This document shows, one piece after another, positions 45,641 to 57,240 of a stretch of 64,000 nucleotides of DNA; within the stretch, counting starts at the first letter, position 1, and every line of letters starts with the position of its first letter. Source of the stretch: Arcuatula senhousia (Eukaryota > Mollusca > Bivalvia > Mytilida > Mytilidae); contig OZ020313.1 of assembly GCA_963971305.1 (NCBI GenBank), forward strand, positions 56,430,203 to 56,494,202, given 5' to 3'. The position numbers were made by a program, and so were the translations under genes. The notes beneath the pieces were generated by a model that worked only from the letters and a program-made list of their open reading frames with translations, searched no databases and had not been told where the DNA came from.

Positions 45641-47039
45641 CAAAACACCCTTAAACTCTTGAAATAACAGAATACACCAGTGGAATATGCTCTTTTTGTA
45701 TTTATTTGTTTCTGACATACATGTAGATTTTATTGTTTCAAAGACTTGAAAAGGCACAAAAACAAGATTGCAACTTACCTTTCAAAATTTTGCCCACCGT
45801 AACAATCGCTGTTTTGAAACCGGTAATTTATTAAAGCTCATTAAGAAAGTCACAAATGTACAAATGTACCATAAAACTAATTTTGTCAAAATACTAATTT
45901 AGTCTTCAAAGATAATGCATTTGGGCAGCCTACTTATGCTTTAAAGTTAGTAAGTTACAAACTTGATATTTTTAGTGCGGTGACCAAGTAAAGAAAAGGC
46001 CTCTAAATTTCGAGTTTAATGTCCCCATGTGACACACGGCTAACTTTTGTTTGCAACGACTAATCTGTATCTCTGCTTCATTTTTAGCCCTGTCGTAAGA
46101 AATTCGTATGGTCAGAACCCTATGAAAATTGCGTTTTTCGGGGAAAACCCTAATTTTCGTTATCTTAACACGCATTTTCTTTTCGTGTATAATTCCAAAT
46201 GGTCTTTCTAAAATGGAACAATTCTTTTTGGACACACTTGATCACGATTAGGAGAGTCAAGAAAATAATTATAGGTCATAGATAAAACTTTTTTTTAGGC
46301 TAAAAATGGCAAATTACAAAAATGCATTTTTTTTGTAGAAAATCAAAATTAATTATTTTTTTAAACTTGAACATTGCTTTTAAAATAAATTTTCTTCATA
46401 AAAAATAGTACCTTAAAGTATTAGGACAAAATAACCTGAGTATGATTATATATGCATTAAATCTATTAAAAATATAAGGATTGATATAGTGTGTGTTGAC
46501 ATAGAGGTAAATAGGATATTTCAAGATTTAATCATTATCATATGGCGGATTTTTTTTTGTGCGAGGTTAATATGCAAGTTCAGGATTAAAGTGTTATGAT
46601 ATTACTTTGTTTACTGAAGTGTTTTTACTATATATTACTATATCGGCAATGTCTTAGGACAACTTGGCGAAGACCACTTTTGTTGCTTGGGCCAATATTG
46701 CTCTTTTATTACATGTTGAACTGTATGAGAAAGTAGCATTAATTTTACTTTGTTTATTTGTTCTATTGTAACTTGACCATGTCTAACCTGCCCAACCCAA
46801 CAACAAAGCCCCACCGAGCCCAAAACGATTTAAGTCTGAAAACTGTGTCATTTGACTTATCTAACACAGAATCATTAAGTCAGCTAATTAACAGAGGAAT
46901 CTGCTATGAAAAACAGAAAGGATATGGTTTATCATAGAATCCTAGACCAGGTTATCCCCATCTCACTTGACAGTCCTGAGTTTGATGAATTACACATTTC
47001 ATATCATCTTTTCTGTAACAAAGAGCTATACGAGCAAGC

Positions 47040-49020
47040 AAAACTGTGATGTTTTACTTTCAGGGTTACTTCAAGCTCAAGTAAACCCTTCTTCGTCATA
47101 ACAAGGTGTGTTGACGCGTTCAGTTTTTCAGTCGTTTGATTCAAATACTTGCATGTTTGGTCACAAAAAATCTTTCCAAAAGACACAAAACTGCACAAGC
47201 TTCAATCAGATGAGCGGTTACGGAGTTGGGAGTTTAATGTTTGTAGCAGAAACCAACTCAGATAATGTAACTATTTCCCTCAAATTCTTTCCAATGAAAA
47301 TTATCAGAATTTTCGAGTGTATCATTCAGCCTGCATCATCAAGTATATGTTGAAAAGGAAGGTAATCCAATCCCAAATCCCACATATCATGAAGATCAGC
47401 ACCACGAAACCGCCTTTCAAAAGCTTATTTCTGCTATAAACAACGACTTGATGGCGAGGAAAAGAACACTTTTTCTTTTCAAACTTGAAATGGAGTCCAA
47501 CAGTAGCTTTTATGACACCATCCCCGTTCAAAGTTGTCTACATTTGGTGATCTAATGAAGAAATCAGGTTAAAATGTAGGTCTTGTGACATCCTTAATGT
47601 TCATATTATTAACCCTGAATTATTATTCCGTCTTGCCTTAGTGTTGGCAAATACACGCAAAGATGTTACAGTAGATTGTGTTTTGTCTCTTCCCAGTGGT
47701 CCTATCCAAACGTCTATTTTCCATGATGATGAAAATATGAGAAAGGCATATAAAGCAGATCTCTGTCACCAACTTGGAGCTGAAGCCCACACTGTCGCAT
47801 TCCTCCCACCATTTGACAAATTATAAACAACACTTGTAAGAAATGGTGTTGCCCATGTTTAAGCAGATAAGTCTAAGCGTTTTAAAACATTTTGGAATCT
47901 TGGTCATGACTTTGTTCAGTCTCTAGTTGGTTGCTTTAAAAACACATCTTCAATCGTATACGTGTATGACAGGTATGACTTCCAACTTTCAATCAAATCA
48001 CAAGAGAGAGAGAGAGAAATTATTTCAGGTAATTGAGTAGCGATCGATTCCTGAATGGGAGAAATGTCTTGCTGTTAACCAGAATAAACAATATTTGCTG
48101 GGTTTTCTAGGAAAATTTATTTTATCAAAACAAAGAAAACGTCATTGAAGAAGGCAATGTTCTTACTATGGCTGGTTTATTTGACGATCCCCAAATTGTG
48201 AAACAGATTTCAGCCAGTGGTGTTGTTGATTGTGCAAGTCTGTTCAGCATCCAAGAAGAAGCTGATACACAAATCACTCTACATGTTCTTTGTGCTGATT
48301 TGAAATACGAATCGAAACAGTTGCAAAGAAGGATAATTGTAAAGTCTCATGATAATGATCTTTTGTTACTCTGCACTTATTACTTTTTGTCGCCTTGAAA
48401 TACAAAAGAACTTTTGTTTGAAACAGGAACTGTGTCTGGACCCAGATGGACGTCGATATATTCCAGTTCACGAAATCTGTTCATTACTGAATAATGTCTT
48501 CTTGTTGTACATTCAATTACCGGATTTGGTTCAACGTCATCAATGTTTGGTATTGGTAAAAAGCAGCATATAAAACATTCAAAGAAAATGCAGATGAATT
48601 AAGTACTCTGTCTTCTTTCGGTTTGTCAGATTTTGATGATTCACTGGAAAATTAACAACTGGTAAAGCAACATGCCTTGCAAAGCTACCACTGTGCGAGT
48701 CTACATTTCGGCAACACGCATTACGAGCATGCTTTCAAACTCGTACTTGGTTAACATGACCCATTGCTAAGCCTCTTCCAAAGTCAATTCTTATGCATGG
48801 CTGGTGTAACCAAAATGTTTTACAGCTTGTACGGTTTGAAGGTCAATGACATCTGATTTTTTACAAGATCTAGTTTGCACATGTAAAGGCAAACTAGTTT
48901 GCTCAAAAGGCTGCGTGTGTTTTGAACAAAACCTCTTGTACCGACCTCTGTCCTTGTTTACAAATACGTCAACATACATCTTTTTGAAGAGGAAGATGGG
49001 GACCATGCAGCCTGAGCAGT
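47040..49020 (+). pseudogene. EEADT-family protein, broken, with Cys-rich tail
   Basis: Fragments in order: a Cys/His block TRSVFQSFDSNTCMFGHKKS (near 47117), VLANTRKDVTVDCVLSLPSG (47641) with MRKAYKADLCHQLGAEAH, then a FWNLGHDFVQSLVG...SSIVYVYDRYD block (near 47885-47975), MAGLFDDPQIVKQISASG (48168), SIQEEADTQITLHVL (near 48248) and IIVKSHDNDLLLLCTYY (near 48334). The tail QHALRACFQTRTWLT is near 48715 and CTCKGKLVCSKGCVCFEQ near 48870. The EEADT-x(n)-S-x-D-x-DLLLL pattern resembles uncharacterised invertebrate proteins and looks like acidic metal-binding positions of a PIN/FEN-type nuclease; that fold is inference. Many frameshifts and stops separate the pieces. No classical DDE transposase motif was seen. 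Confidence 0.65.
48002..48019 (+). repeat. AG microsatellite
   Basis: Short GA/AG run within the broken EEADT-family gene. Confidence 0.85.
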
Positions 49021-50069
49021 TAATTTCTTTGTTTTTCAGTTCATTTGAGATTAGGTTGTTAAGGTAATAGTGTGTATTTTGTTATGTATATATAACCGGG
49101 ACTTCTGAACATTTTTTTCAGAAGGTCTGTCCATAGACCTACCCGGCGCGTTCCCAGGTTGCGGATAGGGTAATATCATTTGAAAGGAAACTACTGGGGG
49201 TAGTCAGGTCATAAAATGAAATAAAAGCCTTATCGCGGACAATATTGGGCTAAATGTGGTTCAAAAATTGCATGTCTGATGCATATGGCATGAAATCAAT
49301 AAAAATCCACCACAGTTTACAAATATTAATGTTGTTGTGGATATAATCCTTTATTCCACATTTGGCTGTAATTTAAAACTACTAGATTACAACATAAATA
49401 GTTTTACATCAAAAACAAACACAAAACGGTGTTCAACAAGGTTAGGTTCCAATACGTACGTTTCTTCACTTTTTGGGATATCATTTTGCACTTATTGTTT
49501 TATAGATATGACAAATTAGAGTGCACAAAAAACTTAAATAATAGTCGAATGTTATAAAACATTAAAAACTTAACGGCTGACTTAAAACACAAATAGCTAA
49601 GGTAGAATTTGAGTCAACAAGTCGGTTTTTAATGGTTCCTTCGAATTTTGCGTCTCTGCTTACCTCCCTTCTTTGAAAAATTTCAAAATTTTGTTGATAG
49701 TGATTACTTTATCACTAAATTTTACAAACATATTTCTATTGGTATCATTTTGCACACAAAAGATAAAATAAGAGGGTAAAATCTATATTTTTAAGAATTT
49801 TCACGAATTTCTGAAATCAACTTTTATCCCATTTTTGAAAAATCGTGACCACTTCCCATTTCTACGACAGGAATTTTCTGAAAGAACACACATTCCCCTT
49901 TCGATTGATATCAAATATAGCCGTGTGTCAGGTAGGGACATTAAAATCAAACTTTTCTACTTGTGGTCACCGCACTATTTGCATATAATGTGTTTAAATG
50001 TATGTTTATTGAGTAAGAGGGGTATTAGTTTCCATTTAAGTTGTATAGTTTCCACAAAACCCGGTGCCT

Positions 50070-50365
50070 CTCTTTAGTCAAAATTTTCAACAAACCAGGA
50101 CACCTCTCGAAAAAACCGGACAAGTTGTTGTGCCTCTCGAAAAAACCTGGTCAATTTTAATAAATCATTAACTGATGCTTCTTTACGGACTTTTTTGGAA
50201 GATAAGTAATACTTCGAACATTTTGAATACTTTTATTCCTCTTTTTTTGTTTTGTTTCACTTACAATTGAGAATTTAAGCATTTTTTTGTAAACGAACAG
50301 GCGAAAAAACCTGGACCTCTCTCGAAAAAAACTGGACAATGCCTCTCGAAAAAACAATCCTGTCG
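50070..50365 (-). repeat. Right subterminal TCCAGGTTTTTTCRAGAG repeats
   Basis: Read on the minus strand, variants of TCCRGGTTTTTTCGAGAG occur near 50358, 50335, 50310, 50150, 50125 and 50100, so both ends of the element point the motif inward in the same way. Confidence 0.85.
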
Positions 50366-50391
50366 CCGGACACGGGACCTACCGTGGGTCT

Positions 50392-50665
50392 GCTGTACTG
50401 AGATGATCACCTCAATATCCCTATTGTGTCTCACAACTATGTTGTGTTCTATGGTCATTACCGGATCCTAAGATCGCAATGGAAGAGGGAGGTTTGGCGC
50501 CATAAAACCTGGTTTAACCCACCATTTCGTTTGAAATGTCTGTACCAAGTCAGGACCATTGCGATCCACCAGTTCTCCGGTATGACTGATTCGTTTTTGT
50601 CATTTTCTCTGGACTATGAAATTGATCATTCAAGTTCGGTAGTTTTGTTATTACCTTTATTTCCA
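50392..50665 (+). repeat. 3' end of interrupted Penelope-like element
   Basis: GCTGTACTGAGATGATCACC through GTTATTACCTTTATTTCC continues the element cut at 43642 and aligns with 33371-33625. Bases 50387-50391 before it (GGTCT) are the duplicated target. Confidence 0.9.
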
Positions 50666-51879
50666 TAAAAAAAATATTACAGTTAATACTTATAAATAAA
50701 TTTATTGATATTAATAGGCGCACAATTTTCGTTTAAATTTATTTTTGTCAATGAAAATATTAAAAATTTGGTTGATTAATTCAGCGTAATAATATTTACA
50801 CCTGTCACTCAAACTGCAGGTGGAGTCCGTGTAAAGTCTATGTAAACTTCATTGTTGCATTCCGCTTAAAACTGGATTTGATATACATGTAGTTCCTTTA
50901 CTATATAAGGCGTAGTTTAATGATCATAAATTCAAACTAATTCTTTTGAGTTTTTAAAAGTATACAGGAAAATTGCCTCAATTTTCTTTCACCGCAAATG
51001 AAACTAATATTTCTTTTTTTTCAAATTTTTTTATAGACATGTAAACTTAAATAGTTACATCTTTAAAGGGGTAATAAACAAAAGGGGTAGTCTGACAGGG
51101 GTTTTTTCACAATTTAATCTGTTGAAGGGCTTTTTATGTGAAGGTTAAACCAACAATACCTTTCTTCTTCAATCTGCAATTAAATCCAAGTTTTTAGCTG
51201 AAAACTCAACAAAGAGCTTTTAGAATTGAAACATTTGAACAAGCCAGCCCACGTACCGTACTAAGAAATGTCATATGAGATGAGATACACTAAAAGCTAT
51301 CCTAATCTCTTATGAGAAAAAAACCTTCAAATTAGAATGGTTTCATTAGTCTAAATTGAAAAACCGCCACGTATAAAACACATTGTCAGTGATAGCATTA
51401 ATATATTAATCAGGTATAATATTTGGTTAACCAAAAGCATTCCTATTTCACAGATGGTGATAAAAAGTCAATGAGGGATACAAATTGAGAAGTTAAGACT
51501 TCTTCATTAAAAGATCATAGTGTATTATAGATAAATGGAACAACTATTAAAGCGTAACCTTTTGAGGATTTATTGTCAAAAGAACTCAAAATACACATAG
51601 AAACTGCAATATCGATAAAATGAAAGAAATCAGATAAACTCTTGATAATTGGTTGGGTTGAAGATTTTGAACATATTCAAACTTGACAGTCAAAAGAGGT
51701 TGGACACTTTACACACGATACGCATATATCTTGAGTGGTCAATTGACAATTATTTTCAATTTGTTATTACCTTTATTTCATTGTGGTTATAATAGAGGTT
51801 TCATCAAACCGCACTTGTCTTCAACCACTGGTCATAAAAAAAATGAAAACCAATTTCAAAAACAGATAATTAATTGATA
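50666..51879. other. AT-rich non-coding, nothing recognised
   Basis: No supported gene or repeat, except TTTGTTATTACCTTTATTTC at 51760-51779, which matches the tail of the Penelope-like element and may be another tiny truncated copy. Confidence 0.45.
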
Positions 51880-52012
51880 TTCAGTGGTTTTTGTGTTTTG
51901 GTGTTTTATATGTTGTCTGTTTTTTTTTCGTCCTGTCCTTTTTTATGTTTGCTGGTTTTGTCTCTGCCTTTTCGATTTTTTTACATTCGGATGCCCCATT
52001 GGTACCTTTTCT
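51880..52012 (+). repeat. Retroelement tail fragment
   Basis: Reverse complement of 28735-28855: shared TTTGCTGGTTTTGTCTCTGCC, then TTCGGATGCCCCATTGGTACC. It is the non-coding 3' tail only. Confidence 0.7.
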
Positions 52013-52395
52013 TCTTTCCCTTTCCATCCTCTTTCAAAAATTAAAACTTAATTAATTCACATACAAAGAACACATTTTTTTTCTATTTTAATGTTCCTTA
52101 TAATAGACTTGTTGGTGAACATAATAGGCAAATATTGTATTTGAAGAAAACTGAAATTCCGCTTCAATATGTTTTATTTAAAAATGCAAATTATTTGAAA
52201 ATACTTAAAGACATAGAAACTATCAATTTCGCAATTTTTTACATTGAATAAAAAGTACATATATTAAAAATATACTATCTAAAACTTATCTTTTCCAACA
52301 TAAAAACTCAATGTTTTGCAGTTTTCTATAAAATTATCTTATTTTTATTATTCGCGTTGATTAAGTATTGTCCATCTTTTGGTAAACTGGGTACT

Positions 52396-52638
52396 GTTAA
52401 ACTGAGAAACGAAATGTAACCAAACGAGGAGAAGAGAAAACGGAATCGGCAAATTAAGAAAAACGACTGGTGTCGACTAAAATCGTTTAAGTTTTCTTTT
52501 TTTACCAGTTTCGCTCGATTTTGTTTCCTTTCTTTACTGATTTTGGTTGCTTATTTTACTGTTTACGTTTCAATCTTTACCGATATCGTTTTTGTTCCGC
52601 TCCGTTTCGTTTAGTTACTTTTCGTTTCTCAGTTTAAC
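52396..52638. mobile_element. Fold-back MITE, 243 bp
   Basis: GTTAAACTGAGAAACGAAATG at 52396 is inverted at 52618-52638, and the pairing continues with mismatches through CCAAACGA and CGGAA blocks. The interior is short and non-coding. Confidence 0.75.
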
Positions 52639-53307
52639 GGCAACCGCAAATGTTTACATTCTATAATTAGTTTGTCCTCTTTTTTTGACACTGCGTTTTT
52701 TTCTTCAGTTTTCTGTCGAAAAGAATACTTTCTGGTAGGTTTTTTGAAAATTAAACAGTTTCTTCAAAGGTTGTGCAATGAATTCTTCAAATAGTGTAAA
52801 TTTCAAAATTTTTTATAAATTGCCAAAATGATTGGTTCTATGTCTTTAATGTTTGTTTGTTAATTTTGAAAAAAAATATTGGTTAATATGGCTTGCTTTA
52901 AGTTTTTTTTTAATTTTCAAAATATGAATATTTAATATAAAAAACTCAGCCATTGAACCCAAGGGTGTTTCTCAGAATTTAATGTTAAAGATGACCTTTT
53001 AAAAACAAAAAACACTTTTTCTTAAAATGTGTATTCGTAAATATTTTACTTTTATAAAGATTTCGCATATCTGAGTTCAAAAATTGTATGTCTTATTTCT
53101 GATGCCATACAAAAACTTGGACACCAGCTAAGGTTAAATGAATGGATGAATAATTTATCCTTCAATGCAAGTGAAGAACATTTTTCTATTCCGTCAAATA
53201 ACGTCAATTATGACGTTTTTCTACAACAATAAAAAGTGAAAATTCTTTATGAAAGAAATGTACTTTGGTTATGAAATGTGTCATCTTTACAAGACAAACA
53301 CAAGATG
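52639..53307. other. AT-rich non-coding, nothing recognised
   Basis: No supported feature. Confidence 0.4.
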
Positions 53308-54062
53308 CACACAGGAGCCTGAATCGCTCACCTGGTCTTGATGTCGACCCTATAGAGACTTTTGTAGAGCTGAATAAGCTGAACATTTAAGCAAGCAACA
53401 GCTTTTCTCTATCTACTATATTTTCATTCTTTGGGTCCTAAACATGAAAAATTTATTTTTAGGGACTATAACCCCTATATGGGGTCATCTGAAAACTTCA
53501 ACCTAATGAAGACTTTTTAGAGCTTAATGGGCTGAGTGTTTAAGCAAGCAATAGCTTTCTCTATCTGCAATAGTTTTCATTCTATAAGCCACAAGCGCTA
53601 TTTTACAGCTTTAAGGGGCTGTAACCCCTATAAGGGGCATCTGACAACTTCGACCCATTGAAGACTTTTGTAGAGCTAAATGAGCTGAACATTTTAGCAA
53701 GCAACAGCTTTTCTCTATCTGCTATAGTTTTCATTTTATAGGCTAAAAACATGAAAAAACGTTATCTAATGGGCTTGTGACCCCCTATAAGGGTCATCTG
53801 ACAACTTCGATTTTATGAGGACTTCTGTAGAGCTAAATGAACTGAACATTTAAGCAAGCAACAGCTTCTCTCTACCTGCTACAGATTCCTTCCGTAGGCC
53901 AAAAAAAAACATAAAAAACGTGGCCGTAACCCCTATAAGGGTTCATCTGACAACCTCGATTCTATGAAAACTTTTGTAGAGCTAAATAAGCCGAAAATTT
54001 TAGTAAGCTACAGCTTTTCTCTATCTGTATAGTTTTCATTCTATAGGCCACAAAATGAAACT
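53308..54062 (-). repeat. Dispersed repeat, family B, third copy with 158-bp-type array
   Basis: Starts (as reverse) AGGAGCCTGAATCGCTCACC, followed by about five units marked by AAGCAAGCAACAGCTTTT near 53391, 53543, 53697, 53853 and a diverged one near 54004. The spacing is 152-157 bp, close to the 158 bp of the plus-strand copy. Confidence 0.8.
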
Positions 54063-54902
54063 AGAGGCTTCCAGGAGCCTGAATTGCTCACCTGACATCA
54101 GTGACTGGTGGAATAAAAATAATTTGGGGTATTTCAGGTGAAAAACTCCAATAAAGATCAACATACAGCACAATGTCCACCTTATAAAGAAGGCTTTTAA
54201 TTTGTAGAGCACATATAGCCAAACATTCTAGCAAACAAAAGCTTAAATTAATCTTTTATAGGTTTAATCTGCAAGGTAATAACCCAAAACCTGAAAATCA
54301 AAGGCGGTAACTTTTTTAGGGGTGGTTGTCTGACAGCTTCAGCCAAATGGATATTTTTGAGAGCTAATTGAACTGAAGATTTAAGCAAGCAGCATTTTTT
54401 CTCTATCTGTAACAGCTTTCATTCTAAAGGTCAAACACACATAAAAACACAATCATTTCTGTAGATCTCTATGAGCCTCACAATTTTCCAATGCTAACAG
54501 TTCCTCTAGCACTTACAGTTTTCAAGATATGGTCCAAAAACTGTGAAAAGGCCAATTTTCACGACTAAGGGGAAATAACTTGTATAAGGAGTCGTCCCAC
54601 AACTTAGACTCAATGGAGAAATTGGTAGAGCTTTTGATTCTGAAAATGAAAGGTTGCTTTGGATTTTCTCTATCTCTTATGATTTTTGAGTTATAAATTA
54701 AATTCTATGGTCTAACAATCTTGTTCTATATTTAGAAACGGCGGCCATTTTGGTTAGTTGGTGTGAACAAATTTCACAAACTTGGTAGAGGACATCCTTA
54801 AGATTAAGTGTACAAAGTTTCAAAGCAATCCCTTTAGTGGTTTTAGAAAAAGAAGATTTTTTTAGAAAAGTTAACACAACGGAGGGACGACGAACACTTA
54901 AT
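54063..54902 (-). repeat. Dispersed repeat, family B, fourth copy (diverged)
   Basis: Starts CTTCCAGGAGCCTGAATTGC. Its far end (54725-54895), read in reverse, holds AAAATGGCCGCCGTTTCTAA and a CGTCGTCCCTCCG stretch as in the head of 20821-21040. Confidence 0.7.
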
Positions 54903-55095
54903 GATGACCCTATAACAACTTTTTTACAGCTAAATGAGCTGAACATTTAAGCAAGAAAAAAATGTTATAGCCTATTGAATGAAAACTATTGCTGAAAGAG
55001 AAAAGCTGTTGCATGCTTAAATGTTCAGCCTATTTAGCTCTAGGTTTGCCAACAAGACCAAGTGAGCGATTCAGGCTCTTGGGAGCCTATTGTTT
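54903..55095 (+). repeat. Dispersed repeat, family B, terminal fragment
   Basis: One 158-bp-type unit (AAGCTGTTGCATGCTTAAAT near 55001), then CCAAGTGAGCGATTCAGGCT and GGGAGCCTATTGTTT, the usual 3' end. Confidence 0.75.
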
Positions 55096-55264
55096 CCATC
55101 ACCGAGAGCAGAAAAGATAAAGCGTTCTATTGTTAATTTCCCAACGCCGGTTTGGCGTAACGGAAGACTCGGACAACAATTGGTGACACTTACTTTCTTT
55201 TGGACATTTGCTTTTGACGTTTACAATGACGTGGGAACGATTTTCACAGGGATGGAATTGGACC

Positions 55265-55908
55265 ATGGCCCTCGGAAAGATAAATGCATTGCACTGATTA
55301 AATAGAATGATTTAGTGGATTTTCAGCTTAATGTCTAACCTTTTACAATTATTAATAAAACAAACACACCGTCCATCAACACCTTGGGAGTAACAACTGG
55401 GTCGTACAACAAACGCCGCTTTATAGATATAGACAACTTAGACACAAGGAAGATCATTCGATCGATTCCGACCTAATCTAATAACTCTGGCGTAACCTAC
55501 AAGGACGGACATCTTATCTGTTGTGCCGAAGGAGTCGTAATATGCAAATTAATTATAGCCAATGAAACGAAAAACAGCGATCAAAGAGATATCTGACATC
55601 TTATTGGTCTCCTGCATCACAATATTTAAAGATAAACTTTACTATACTAACTTCACTGCCGATACTTGTTTTAGCATGGACGGCACAACAAATTGGGTGT
55701 TTAATGATGAGAATGTCTAGAATCATCCTATGGTTACGTGTACATTATATGAGAACGATCTGACAACTTTATTGTTTTATCTACAATCGAACTTTTGACT
55801 AAAGAAGATGGACTAGATTCTCCACAAGCAGTAGCCTATGACAGGATTGATAACCGCGTCCTTTTGACAAACTTTAATAAGACAAAATTTCTTTGCAAAA
55901 TGAACTAA
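55265..55908 (+). pseudogene. B-box gene propeller-domain pseudogene
   Basis: Translation aligns with about residues 345-563 of the protein at 26079: RKDKCIALIK, stop, NDLVDFQLNV, stop, SINTLGVTTGS, RRFIDIDNLDTRKIIRSIPT, stop, VTYKDGHLICCAEGVVICK, and finally LLTKEDGLDSPQAVAYDRID with NRVLLTNFNKTKFL. Several stops and a frame change make it non-functional. The B-box and coiled-coil parts are absent; upstream is the end of a family B repeat. It is in the same orientation as the two intact genes, so the cluster once had at least one more member. Confidence 0.9.
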
Positions 55909-56370
55909 ATTGACAATTGTTCTTCGCATTTGTAGTTTGACGGATTGGAATGGTGTTAAAACAATTAAAAAATCAACTAATATACACAAATATTTTTTTT
56001 ATGTCGTGTTCTCAATGTTTATTTTCGACATTACAAACAAAATGATCCTTTTATAGAGTCATGTACAAGATCTTATTGTCGCAAAATGAATCGTGATTTT
56101 GTGCTTCAATGATTCAAATATAAGAAAATACTCTACTACAAAAAATATATCTACCAAACTACAATCATCAAGTCATGTCAGAACTTAGATACACTTTTGT
56201 AGTTTGCAGAAATTTAGAGTAAAAATGTATTTGACATAGAACCCAATTATATATAATATTAAAAGTCATTGTATATGTTGGAAAAGAAGGGAAGTCGAAT
56301 AAATGTACATTACAACCAACAATATTGCCATATAGATCCGAGTCAATTATACAATAAACAAGAAAATGTG
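55909..56370. other. AT-rich non-coding, nothing recognised
   Basis: No supported feature. Confidence 0.4.
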
Positions 56371-57190
56371 TCTATGAGCCACAGGATGGCCTTCCTGCTC
56401 TTGAAATATCTTTGACCCTCCTTATGTATTACCTGGGATATTGACTTTTACCAAGAAATTAATCAAAAGTGTTCATGCGTAAAATATAGGTCATGGTGAG
56501 CTAGCTTCTGGTGGGTGGTGCCGTGTTGCCTAGACTCATCTAGTAGCACAATATCATTGACCCCTAACATATAGTATTCGAATTATGAACCTTTACAAAA
56601 AAACATTATCAAAGTCATTCATGCACAAAATAAAGGTCACAGTGACCTTATTTGTAGTGGGTGCACTCATTACCAAAGACATATCTTGTGGTTAAATATC
56701 ATTCACCCCCATCATCTAGTTTACAAGTTACGGACATTATTCAAGAACTCAACCAAATTCATTTATGCATAAAATAAAGACCACGGTGACCCAATATATA
56801 TTGGGTGATGTCAGGTTACCCAAGACACATCTAGGGGTGAAATACCATTGTCCCTCAACATGCAGTATGGGAGATATGAACCTTAACCAATATCTTAACC
56901 AAAGTCATCCATGTGTAAAAGTAAGGTCACAGTTAACCACCACTAGTGGGTGGTGTCCCCGTACCCAAGAAATAGGGGTGAAATATCGTTGTACCACAAA
57001 TTCTAGTATCTTCGTAATGGACCTTAAAAAGGACTTAACCAAGGTCGCACATGCATAAAATATAGGTCAGAGTGACTTAATTTCTATTGGGTGGGTCAAG
57101 TTACCCAAGACACATCAAGAAGTGAAATATCATTGACCCCAAACATCTAGTATCTGAGTGTTGGACCTTAACCTAGAACTTAATCAAAAT
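56371..57190 (+). repeat. Tandem array, about 145-bp unit
   Basis: The GGTCAYRGTGA-type word recurs at 56489, 56635, 56779, 56935 and 57065, each followed by a TGGGTGRTG-CA-ACCCAAGACACATC-like block and an ATATCATTGACCCC block. At least five units with spacing 130-156 bp. The array ends in GGACGTACGGACGGACAGACGGAC. Confidence 0.85.
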
Positions 57191-57240
57191 GTTAGGGACG
57201 TACGGACGGACAGACGGACAAGAGTAAACTATATGGCCGA

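Larger units (their letters stand above)
45975..49975 (+). mobile_element. TA-flanked 4.0-kb TIR element carrying EEADT-family gene (copy 1)
   Basis: Left GTGCGGTGACCAAGTAAAG and right (inverse) GTGCGGTGACCACAAGTAG open about 65 bp of imperfect TIR that also shares TTTAATGTCCC and TGACACACGGCTA. TA lies on both sides (45973-45974, 49976-49977). The gene relic at 47.04-49.02 kb is the only recognised coding part. The ends resemble those of 19973-22833, and both carry the same protein family, which argues that the protein belongs to the transposon. Confidence 0.8.
43643..50386. mobile_element. DNA element with perfect 45-bp TIRs and 5-bp GGTCT duplication
   Basis: Ends at 43643-43687 and 50342-50386 are exact reverse complements for 45 bp, beginning CACGGTAGGTCCCGTGTCC. 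GGTCT flanks both sides (43638-43642 and 50387-50391). The related copy at 33110-33630 holds this target once (GACTGGTCTGCTGTAC at 33366). Inside are subterminal repeats of TCCAGGTTTTTTCGAGAG, a family A repeat and another 4.0-kb transposon; without these about 2.0 kb remains and no own gene was recognised. CAC ends and 5-bp duplications occur in Transib/RAG-type elements, but that is only a hint. Confidence 0.9.

Noticed and set aside
50080..50365. GGTTTTTTC in the subterminal repeats resembling a V(D)J recombination nonamer beside a CAC-start terminus
   Set aside because: The resemblance is limited to a short A/T run, no fixed 12- or 23-base spacing to the CAC end exists, and no RAG-like protein is visible.
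56765..57058. 97-residue frame in the 145-bp array
   Set aside because: The frame is not kept between repeat units, whose lengths vary by non-multiples of three.
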